From NCBI RefSeq assembly GCF_001742225.1, contig NZ_CP017076.1, forward strand, positions 955,001 to 1,019,000: a stretch of DNA of 64,000 nt, in the 5' to 3' direction. The notes under the pieces were generated by a model. The model did not search any database. It saw nothing but the letters and a program-made list of their open reading frames with translations, and had not been told where the DNA came from. This document shows, in pieces, positions 16,240 to 25,050 of this stretch. How positions within the stretch are numbered: the first letter of the stretch is position 1; the number at the start of each line of letters is the position of its first letter. The translations under genes and the position numbers were made by a program. This stretch comes from Novosphingobium resinovorum. Its GTDB lineage: Bacteria > Pseudomonadota > Alphaproteobacteria > Sphingomonadales > Sphingomonadaceae.

Positions 16240-16517
16240 TGCATCTTCTTCCCGCCCTCATCGCCTTCGCCGGGTTCCTTGCACTGGCCGCCGCCATGAA
16301 GCGGCACCAGCGCGATCTCCTCGGCAAATCGCTGACGGAGGCGCAAATGCAGCCGGTACGAATGGCAGGATGGCTGCTGCTCGGTGCAGGCTGGACCGTA
16401 AGCGCGGCATTGCTCGGTCTTGCCATGGGCACGATCGCCTGGCTCGGCGAACTGAGCTTGGGCGCCGCGCTGACCGTCGCCACGCTCAACTGGAGGACCG
16501 GCCGCCGCGCCCGCTAG
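16236..16517 (+). CDS. DUF3325 family small membrane protein
   Basis: A 93-aa protein with three predicted membrane helices (about 4-20, 42-63 and 66-84), separated by a short polar loop KRHQRDLLGKSLTEAQMQ. This matches the small DUF3325 proteins that close DUF3649-PepSY operons. The ATG overlaps the stop of the PepSY gene (ATGA). Its stop overlaps by four bases the end of the convergent LysR gene, so transcription ends of the two units must interpenetrate. Function is unknown; iron-uptake context. Confidence 0.75.
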   Translation: MMHLLPALIAFAGFLALAAAMKRHQRDLLGKSLTEAQMQPVRMAGWLLLGAGWTVSAALLGLAMGTIAWLGELSLGAALTVATLNWRTGRRAR

Positions 16518-17416
16518 CCCGTTCCCGGCAGCACCAGTTCCCGATCAAGGAAATCGAGGAATGCCCGGATGCGCGAGGCCAGCCGCCGATGGCCGACGTA
16601 GAGGGCGTGGATGTCCTCATGGTCGCCCGGATTGAATGGCGTCAGGATTTCGACCAGCCTTCCCGCCGCAAGATCAGCGGCGACATGAAACCGGCCCAGC
16701 CGGGCAATCCCGCCGCCCGCAACCGCCATCATCCGCACGACTTCGCCGGAATTTCCCAGAAAGGCGGCCTCGATCGGCCTTTGCACCAGCGCTCCATCGA
16801 CCCGGAACGGCCATGTATCGATCGAGCGGCGGAAGCTGAACTGGAGACAGGCGTGGTCCGCCAGGTCGCGCGGATGCGCCGGTTCGCCATGCTCGCGCAG
16901 ATATTCGGGGCTTGCGACAACGGCCATCATGCTGCGCCCCAGTTTCTTGGCCTTGAGGCCGGTATCGCGCAAGGGGCCGATGCGGATGGCAAGGTCGGCC
17001 CGCTCCTCCACCAGATCGACCAGGGTATCGGACAACGCCAGATTGACCGTGACCCCGGGACAGGCCCTGCGAAAGCGCGGAAGGATCGGCAGCAGACACT
17101 GCATGCCGAACGGCACCGAGGCATTGATCCGCAGCGGCCCCCGAGGCGCTTCTTCCGCCGAACCGAAGCCACGCTCGACCTCGTCGATTTCCGCGACGAG
17201 GCCCGCAACCCGGCCGCGATAAACTTCCCCTTCCGCAGTCAGGGCCAGAGCCCGGGTGGTGCGCGAGACAAGTTGCACGCCCAGCCGCCCCTCGAGCCGC
17301 GCCGTGGCGCGGCTCACCGCCGAGGGCGTCAGGCGCAGCGCCTTGGCGGCACTGGCAAAACTGCCGCCCTGTGCCACGGCGAGGAAAATCTGCATTTCGC
17401 CGAAGCGGTTGTCCAT
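16514..17416 (-). CDS. LysR family transcriptional regulator
   Basis: A 300-aa LysR protein: N-terminal winged helix (residues 1-65, GSFASAAKALRLTPSAVSRATARLE) and a periplasmic-binding-protein-like effector domain from about 90. The pattern SRTTRALALTAEGEVYR and the RINASVPFG start of the effector domain place it in the large CrgA/DsdC-like proteobacterial group. It is divergent from the short-chain dehydrogenase at 17522, with 105 bp between them, and that gene is its likeliest target. The ligand is unknown. Confidence 0.92.
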   Translation of the reverse strand: MDNRFGEMQIFLAVAQGGSFASAAKALRLTPSAVSRATARLEGRLGVQLVSRTTRALALTAEGEVYRGRVAGLVAEIDEVERGFGSAEEAPRGPLRINASVPFGMQCLLPILPRFRRACPGVTVNLALSDTLVDLVEERADLAIRIGPLRDTGLKAKKLGRSMMAVVASPEYLREHGEPAHPRDLADHACLQFSFRRSIDTWPFRVDGALVQRPIEAAFLGNSGEVVRMMAVAGGGIARLGRFHVAADLAAGRLVEILTPFNPGDHEDIHALYVGHRRLASRIRAFLDFLDRELVLPGTG

Positions 17417-17521
17417 CGCGTGATCCGTGATTCTGATTCACTTCTGATATGCCCCACCTCTCACTAGTCATCAATCCTGCGAGCACCTAGGTTCCGGCCA
17501 CACCAGAAGGAACATCACGTC

Positions 17522-18319
17522 ATGGATCTCAAGCTCACCGGCAAGTCCGCACTCGTCACCGGCTCGACCGCCGGCATCGGCCTCGCCATCGCCGAGCGCC
17601 TCGCTGCCGAGGGCGTGGACGTCGTCATCTCCGGCCGCAATCAGGCGAAACTCGACGAAGCCGCAGCCAAAGTCGGCGCGGCGGCGGCGAACGGCGGCAA
17701 GGTACGCGCCGTGCTCGCCGACCCTGCAACCGCCGAGGGTGCCGAAACCCTGATCGCCGCGGTCCCGCAGGCCGATATCCTCGTCAACAACCTCGGCATC
17801 TACGAAGCCAAGCCCTTCACCGAGATCACCGACGCGGACTGGCACCACTTCTTCGAAGTCAACGTCGTCAGCGGCGCGCGCCTTGCCCGCCACTACTTCC
17901 CGAAGATGCTGAAACAGGATTGGGGCCGCGTGATCTTCATCGCCAGCGAAAGCGCGCTCGTGATCCCCGGCGAGATGATCCATTACGGCATGACCAAGAC
18001 CGCCCAACTAGCGATCGCGCGCGGCCTTGCAGAGCAGACGCGCGGAACCGGCGTGACGGTGAATTCGGTCATGCCCGGGCCGACGCGCTCGGAAGGCATC
18101 GTCGAGTTCATCCGTTCGGTCGTCGACAACAAGGATGCGCCGGAAGCCGAGCGCGAGGCGGAATTCTTCGCCAAGCTGCGCCCCTTGTCGCTCATCCGCC
18201 GTCTGATCGAAGCTGACGAGATCGCGGCGCAGGTCGCGCTGCTCGCCAGCCCGCTCGGCGCCATCACCAACGGCGCGGCGATCCGCGTCGAAGGCGGGAT
18301 CGTGCCGACCATCGCCTGA
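17522..18319 (+). CDS. Short-chain dehydrogenase/reductase
   Basis: A 265-aa classical SDR with an NAD(P) Rossmann fold: TGSTAGIG glycine loop at 13-20, NNLG at 89-92, catalytic serine in ASES (142 or 144), Tyr155 and Lys159 (YxxxK), and PGPTRSEG after strand 6. The Arg at 39 after the second strand suggests a preference for NADP(H). An insertion of about 20 charged residues (VVDNKDAPEAEREAEFF) lies in the substrate lid. An AAGGAA site precedes the ATG. The divergent LysR gene is its probable regulator. The substrate cannot be told from sequence. Confidence 0.92.
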   Translation: MDLKLTGKSALVTGSTAGIGLAIAERLAAEGVDVVISGRNQAKLDEAAAKVGAAAANGGKVRAVLADPATAEGAETLIAAVPQADILVNNLGIYEAKPFTEITDADWHHFFEVNVVSGARLARHYFPKMLKQDWGRVIFIASESALVIPGEMIHYGMTKTAQLAIARGLAEQTRGTGVTVNSVMPGPTRSEGIVEFIRSVVDNKDAPEAEREAEFFAKLRPLSLIRRLIEADEIAAQVALLASPLGAITNGAAIRVEGGIVPTIA

Positions 18320-18434
18320 CGTGCCGATAGACCGCCTGCCGCCGCGTTCAAGTCACATTTCAGTTTTGTAATTTCGATTGCAACGCGGCGGCAGATGACC
18401 GAGGGCTCTATCTCCCGCTTATACGGAGATTCCC

Positions 18435-20273
<1,839 letters not shown>

Positions 20274-20277
20274 CGCC

Positions 20278-21576
20278 TCAGGCGCTGCGGCGCTGTTCGG
20301 CCTCATCCGGCGGGATCATCTGCGCGACCAGTTCCGCCGTGATCGCCGAAAGCGTCCAGCCCAGATGCCCATGCCCGGTGTTGTAGAACACGCGCGGATG
20401 CCGTCCCCGGCCGACGAAGGGCATCATCGTCGGCGTCATCGGCCTGAGGCCCGCCCACGGCACCACCTGGCGCGTGCTCATGCCGGGGAAGTGCCGCTCG
20501 CTCCAGTCGACCAGCGGGCGGATGCGGTCGGCGCGGATGTCGCGGTTGAAGCCGTTGAACTCCGCCGTGCCCGCCACCCGGAAACGGTCCGCGCCGAGGC
20601 GGCTGGTGACGATCTTGGCGTCCTCGTCGAGCAGGCTGACCTCGGGCGCGGCGGCGCGGCTCTCGTCGTCGTTCAGCATGACGGTGATCGAGTAGCCCTT
20701 GACCGGGTAGATGTTGACTCGGTCCCCCAGCTTTGCCGCCAGCGCGCGGCTGGCGACCCCGGCGCAGACCATCACCATGTCCCCCTCTACGACCGTTTCG
20801 GCACCGAGATCATCGGTCGAAAAGTCCTGCAGGCGGCCGGTATCGGATCCTTCCCCAAGGCCGCCCGCCGCCTGCAGCCGGACCGACACGCCGTCGGGCC
20901 GAAGCGCTATGCCGTCCACCTCGCCGCCCAGCACGAACCGCGCGCCGAGGCGGGCGCAGGCGCGGGCGAGGCCGGTGGTGAACTTGTGAATGTCCCCCGT
21001 GGAATCGGACGGGGTGAAGAAGCCGCCGCAGAAATCGCCCCTGAGCATCGGTTCGATGCGGGCGATATCGGCGGGCGAGACTTCCTCGCGCTCCAGCCCG
21101 CCTTCGCGCAGCAGCACGTTGCCACGCCGGGCCGCCTCGAACGTCTCGGCGTTACGATAGAAATGGAGGATGCCGCAGCGCGAGAGGTCGAAATCTATGC
21201 CCTCGCGCTCCGCAATGTCGAACAGGTGACGGCGCGCGGCGATGGCAAGGCGGGTGGTTTCCACGGTGTTGGCGTGGTGCCTGCCGATGGCGCCGACGAA
21301 CTGCGCCATCCACGAATACTTGTGCAGCGAGGGGCGCGGGTTGAACAGCAGCGGCGCGTCGGGGCGCAGCAGCCAGCGCAGGCCCTTGGTGATCGTCGCC
21401 ATGGAGTTCCACACTTCGGCATTGCTGGCGGAAAGCTGCCCGCCATTGGCGAAGGACGTCTCCATCGCCGGGTAGCGGTGCCGTTCGACCAGGGTGACCT
21501 CGTGCCCGCGCGAAAGCAGGGCGTAGGCGGCCGTGACGCCGGTGATGCCGGCGCCGATGACGATGATGCGTGCCAT
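20278..21576 (-). CDS. dadA: D-amino acid dehydrogenase
   Basis: A 432-aa DadA-type FAD enzyme that oxidatively deaminates D-amino acids to 2-oxo acids, passing electrons to the respiratory chain. GAGITG near the N-terminus (8-13) is the FAD loop; SFANGGQLSASNAEVWN and the C-terminal block VPWAGLRPMTPTMMPFVG...NTGHGHLGWTL are characteristic of DadA. An AAGGGA ribosome site precedes the ATG. It lies downstream of the two M20 amidohydrolases on the same strand but behind a terminator, so it may have partly separate expression. With the peptidase genes it would let the cell use D-amino acids from peptides or peptidoglycan. A perfect copy of the origin iteron lies within the coding sequence at 20803-20817. 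Confidence 0.93.
   Translation of the reverse strand: MARIIVIGAGITGVTAAYALLSRGHEVTLVERHRYPAMETSFANGGQLSASNAEVWNSMATITKGLRWLLRPDAPLLFNPRPSLHKYSWMAQFVGAIGRHHANTVETTRLAIAARRHLFDIAEREGIDFDLSRCGILHFYRNAETFEAARRGNVLLREGGLEREEVSPADIARIEPMLRGDFCGGFFTPSDSTGDIHKFTTGLARACARLGARFVLGGEVDGIALRPDGVSVRLQAAGGLGEGSDTGRLQDFSTDDLGAETVVEGDMVMVCAGVASRALAAKLGDRVNIYPVKGYSITVMLNDDESRAAAPEVSLLDEDAKIVTSRLGADRFRVAGTAEFNGFNRDIRADRIRPLVDWSERHFPGMSTRQVVPWAGLRPMTPTMMPFVGRGRHPRVFYNTGHGHLGWTLSAITAELVAQMIPPDEAEQRRSA
20803..20817. repeat. Perfect iteron copy inside dadA
   Basis: ACCGAGATCATCGGT, identical to the consensus iteron of the origin region at 47.3-47.7 kb, lies within the dadA coding sequence. It is about 26 kb from the origin. 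It could be a distant initiator-binding site or a chance product of codon use. Confidence 0.4.
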
Positions 21577-21609
21577 CTGCAGGTCCCTTCGTGGGAAGGA
21601 GGATATCGT

Positions 21610-21670
21610 AAGGAAAAGAACCGGCCGGGGCAGTTGGCTCTTGTCAGGGTGTTCGTGACCCCGGCCGGTT
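21610..21670 (-). terminator. Terminator between the M20 amidohydrolase operon and dadA
   Basis: Perfect 12-bp arms AACCGGCCGGGG (21619-21630) and CCCCGGCCGGTT (21659-21670) separated by 28 bp, followed on the minus strand by TCTTTTCCTT. The long loop makes it weaker than a textbook hairpin, so some read-through into dadA is likely. Confidence 0.65.
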
Positions 21671-21684
21671 GGCGCGCTGGGGGG

Positions 21685-23436
21685 CTAGCTGCCCGCGCCG
21701 GAGGTTTCGCGACCCGAAGCCTCGTAATCGATGCCCAGTTGCTGGAGGTAGGAATCGTACTTCTTCGGATCGTAGTAGCTGGGCTGCATCGCGGGGCGGA
21801 TCTGCGCCATCGTGCGCGCGTTGCGGTCGATCGCGGGCATGTCGGTGGCGGCGATCAGCGGATCGTACTTCTGGTCCTTGAGCTGGACGTCCTTCATCCA
21901 GGTCTTGGCCTCCGTGATGATCTGCGGCGTGGTGACGAGATCGAGGATCGTCATCGCCACCGCCTTGGCGCCGACGACGGTGCCCTTGTGCGCGATCGGC
22001 GTGGCCATCGCCATCGCGGCGGTGGCGTGGTGGAAGATCACGTTGGGAATGTTCGCCGGATAGCCGATGGTGACCGTCGGCACCGTCCACATCACGTCGC
22101 CGATGTCGTCCGAGCCGCCGAAGCTGGCATCGCCGCGCAAGTCCGGGGTGGAGAGCGGCGCCACCTTGTCGGGCAGCGGCGCGACCTTGAGGTGGTTCTT
22201 CACCTGCACCGCCTTGGCAAAGGCCTGATCGGCGGCGGACCACTGCGGTACGCCCACCGTCTCGATATTGGCGTAGAGCGCCTCGGCCAGCGGCTTGTTG
22301 CCGTAGTTCGGCGCGGCGAAGCCCAGCACCTTGCGGCTGACCGTGGTGCCCGTGGCCAGCGCCGAAGCCTCGGAAATCTGGTTGCCGACTTCGTAGAGGT
22401 TGCGCAGCGAGGCGAAGTCCTTGTCGCGGAAGTAGTACCAGCTGCTCGCCTTGTCGGGCACCACGTTGGGCTGGCCGCCGCCGTTGGTGATGACGTCGTG
22501 CGAACGCTGCGTCAGCGGCAGATGCTCGCGCCGGAAGTTCCACATGACGTCCATCAGCTCCACGCCGTCGAGCGCGCTGCGGCCCTCCCACGGCATGCCC
22601 GCCGAGTGGGCGGTCTTGCCCTTCCACTCGTACTCGACGGAGATCATGCCCGTCAGGCCAAGATCACCCCAGCCGGTGCCGAACCCGGTGTTGACGTGCG
22701 CGAAGATCGAGGCGTCGACGTCCTTGAACATTCCCGCGCGCACATAGTACGCCTTGGTCGCCAGCAGTTCCTCGGCGACGCCGGGCCACAGCATCAAGCG
22801 GCCCTGCAACCCGTGCTTCGTCATCACCTGCTTGGCGGCAAGCGCGGCGGCGACCATCAGCGGCATGCCCGAGTTATGCCCCTCGCCATGCCCCGGCGCG
22901 CCCTCGGTTAGCGGCTTGACCTCCGCCACGCCGGGCACCTGCGAGACGCCAAGCAGCCCGTCGATATCGCTGCCCAGCGCGATCTTCGGCCCGCCGGTGC
23001 CCCATGTCGCGGTGAACGCGGTGGGGACACCGGCCACGCCGCGCACGATGGTGAAGCCGTTCTTCTCGAGGATACCGGCGAGGTACTCGCTGGTCTTCAC
23101 CTCCTGAAAGCCGGGTTCGGCGAACGAGTAGATCTCGTCCACCATGACTTGGATCTGCTTGCGCTGCGCCTCGACGGCGGCGGCGACTTCCTGCTTGAGC
23201 GCCGGGTCGGCAGCCGCCTGCGCCGCTCCGGGAATGAGCGAGGCCGCAGCAAGGGCGGCGGCGATCAAGGTACGCAACCCGTACCCGCCAGGGCGCCGGT
23301 CGTCCCCCCCTCGCTCGTCATTGCGAGCGTAGCGAAGCAATCCAGAGCGGCGCGGCTCTGCCCTGGATTGCCGCGCGGCTTCGCCGCTCGCAATGACGGG
23401 GGTGGGGGAGGCAGAGGAATGTGTGTTGCTGCGCAT
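21685..23436 (-). CDS. Exported M20 family amidohydrolase (copy 2) with repeat-encoded N-terminal extension
   Basis: A 583-aa peptidase M20/AbgB-like amidohydrolase, which would release amino acids from N-acyl or short peptide substrates in the periplasm. Metal-site motifs: SDIDG, GHGEGHNSG (where AbgB-type enzymes have GHGCGHN), and VAEELLATKAYYVRAG with the catalytic Glu pair. The body is closely similar to the next gene upstream, a tandem duplication. ATG 23436 sits 5 bp after that gene's stop with GGAG overlapping it, so this start is well supported; it puts a family-B palindromic repeat in frame as residues about 14-41, ahead of the hydrophobic signal sequence (about 54-74). A TTG at 23277, just before the signal sequence, is the alternative start. 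Confidence 0.9.
   Translation of the reverse strand: MRSNTHSSASPTPVIASGEAARQSRAEPRRSGLLRYARNDERGGDDRRPGGYGLRTLIAAALAAASLIPGAAQAAADPALKQEVAAAVEAQRKQIQVMVDEIYSFAEPGFQEVKTSEYLAGILEKNGFTIVRGVAGVPTAFTATWGTGGPKIALGSDIDGLLGVSQVPGVAEVKPLTEGAPGHGEGHNSGMPLMVAAALAAKQVMTKHGLQGRLMLWPGVAEELLATKAYYVRAGMFKDVDASIFAHVNTGFGTGWGDLGLTGMISVEYEWKGKTAHSAGMPWEGRSALDGVELMDVMWNFRREHLPLTQRSHDVITNGGGQPNVVPDKASSWYYFRDKDFASLRNLYEVGNQISEASALATGTTVSRKVLGFAAPNYGNKPLAEALYANIETVGVPQWSAADQAFAKAVQVKNHLKVAPLPDKVAPLSTPDLRGDASFGGSDDIGDVMWTVPTVTIGYPANIPNVIFHHATAAMAMATPIAHKGTVVGAKAVAMTILDLVTTPQIITEAKTWMKDVQLKDQKYDPLIAATDMPAIDRNARTMAQIRPAMQPSYYDPKKYDSYLQQLGIDYEASGRETSGAGS
23316..23398. repeat. Dispersed palindromic repeat, family B (copy 1), within a coding sequence
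   Basis: Ends CGTCATTGCGAGCG and, inverted, CGCTCGCAATGACG, with GAAGCAATCCAG / CTGGATTGC inside. Other copies lie at 31702, 35140 and 54915, all intergenic. This copy is inside the 5' part of the M20 amidohydrolase frame and is open throughout in that frame. Confidence 0.85.
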
Positions 23437-23441
23437 CCCGA

Positions 23442-25034
23442 TTACTCCGCCGGCTTCGTCAGGGTGGGGTACTTGACGCCCAGCTGGTCGAGGTAGGTCG
23501 GGTACTTCGCCGGGTTGTAGTAGTATTTCTCCATCATCGGCCGGTAGAGTTGCATGTTGCGCTCGTTCAGCCAGATCGCGGGCACGTCCTTGTCGGTCAG
23601 CACCGGCGCGTAGGTGTCGGTCTTCAGCTGGACGTCGGTGAAATAGGTCTTGGCGTCGGTGACCAGCTGCGGCGTCGTCAGGATGTCGAGCACGGTCATC
23701 GCTACCGCCTTGGCGCCCGCCTCGACGCCCTTGTGCGCGATCGGGGTGGCCATGGCGAAAGCCGAAGTGGAATTGTGGCCGATCATGTTGGGGATGTTCG
23801 AGGGGAAGCGGATGGTGATCGTCGGCACCGCCCACATGATGTCGCCGATATCGTCCGAGCCGCCACCGGTGGAGGGCTTGCGGTTCTCCGGCGTCGAGAG
23901 TTCGGCGACTTCCGACTTCAGCGGCTCGATCTTGCGGTCGTTGAAGGTCTGCGCGGCCTTGGCGAAAGCCTGGTCGTCGGGGCTCCACTGCGGCATGCCG
24001 ACCGCCTTGATGTTGGCATAGGCAGCTTCGGCCAGCGGCTTGTTGCCGAAGTTGGGCGCGGCATAGCCCAGCGTCTGCTGGCTCACCGTAGTGCCGGTGG
24101 CGAGCGCGGCGGCCTTGGCGATGTCGTTGCCGGTCTCGTAGAGCTTGCGGATATCGGCGAAGGTCCGCTCGCGGAAGAAGTACCAGATGCTGGCCTTGTC
24201 CGGGACCACGTTGGGCTGGCCGCCGCCGTTGGTGATGATCATGTGCGAGCGCTGCGTCAGCGGCAGGTGCTCACGCCGGAAGTTCCACGCGACGTCCATG
24301 ATCTCCACCGCGTCGAGCGCGCTGCGCCCCTCCCACGGCATGCCCGCCGAGTGCGCGGTCTTGCCCTTGAAGCTGTATTCGACCGAGACCATGCCGTTGT
24401 TCCCCATCTCGCCGTAGCCGGTCGAGAAATCGGAACTGACGTGGGTGAAGATCGAGGCGTCCACGTCCTTGAACAGCCCAGCCCGCACGTAATAGGCCTT
24501 GGTCGCCAGCAGCTCCTCGGCGACGCCGGGCCAGAGCATCAGGCGGCCTTCGAGGCCGTGCTTGGTCATCACCTTCTTCACCGCGATGGCCGCGGCGACC
24601 ATCAGCGGCATGCCCGAGTTATGGCCCTCGCCATGCCCCGGCGCGCCTTCGACGATGGGCTTGAGATACGGCAGGCCGGGGGTCTGCGACACGCCGAGCA
24701 CGTCGTCGATGTCGCTGCCCAGCGCGATCTTCGGCCCGCCCTTGCCCCAGGTGGCGGTGAAGGCGGTGGGAATGCCCGCCACCCCGCGCGTCACCGTGAA
24801 GCCGTTCTTTTCGAGGATGCCGGTGAGGTATTCGCTGGTCTTCACTTCCTGAAAGCCGGGTTCGGCGAAGCTGAAGATCTGGTCGACCATGACCTGGATC
24901 TGCTTGCGCTGCGCCTCGACTTCCTTGGCGACCTCGTCCTTGAGCGGCTGCGGCGCGGCGGCATGGGCAGGGGCGCCCATCATCGCGGTGGTGGCAAGGG
25001 CGGCGGCGAGCGCGGCGCGTTTGACGGTCTTCAT
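23442..25034 (-). CDS. Exported M20 family amidohydrolase (copy 1)
   Basis: A 530-aa M20/AbgB-like amidohydrolase with a clear Sec signal (MKTVKRAALAAALATTAMMG, AHA cleavage near 26). The core shows SDIDDVLGVSQ, GHGEGHNSGMP, VAEELLATKAYYVRAG, and near the C-terminus GGGSDDIGDIMW and NIPNMIGHNST, where the remaining metal histidine lies. The cysteine that is a metal ligand in related M20D enzymes (GHxCGH) is Glu in both copies. Family members cleave N-acyl-amino acids, aminobenzoyl-glutamate or dipeptides. It begins 16 bp after the TonB receptor stop and is followed by its paralogue, so the three form one transcript: outer-membrane import, then periplasmic hydrolysis. Confidence 0.92.
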   Translation of the reverse strand: MKTVKRAALAAALATTAMMGAPAHAAAPQPLKDEVAKEVEAQRKQIQVMVDQIFSFAEPGFQEVKTSEYLTGILEKNGFTVTRGVAGIPTAFTATWGKGGPKIALGSDIDDVLGVSQTPGLPYLKPIVEGAPGHGEGHNSGMPLMVAAAIAVKKVMTKHGLEGRLMLWPGVAEELLATKAYYVRAGLFKDVDASIFTHVSSDFSTGYGEMGNNGMVSVEYSFKGKTAHSAGMPWEGRSALDAVEIMDVAWNFRREHLPLTQRSHMIITNGGGQPNVVPDKASIWYFFRERTFADIRKLYETGNDIAKAAALATGTTVSQQTLGYAAPNFGNKPLAEAAYANIKAVGMPQWSPDDQAFAKAAQTFNDRKIEPLKSEVAELSTPENRKPSTGGGSDDIGDIMWAVPTITIRFPSNIPNMIGHNSTSAFAMATPIAHKGVEAGAKAVAMTVLDILTTPQLVTDAKTYFTDVQLKTDTYAPVLTDKDVPAIWLNERNMQLYRPMMEKYYYNPAKYPTYLDQLGVKYPTLTKPAE

Positions 25035-25050
25035 GATCCGAAATCCTCTC

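Noticed and set aside
20365..22911. 848-codon plus-strand frame across dadA and the M20 gene
   Set aside because: It crosses two real genes, a terminator and their gap on the other strand; this only reflects low stop-codon density.
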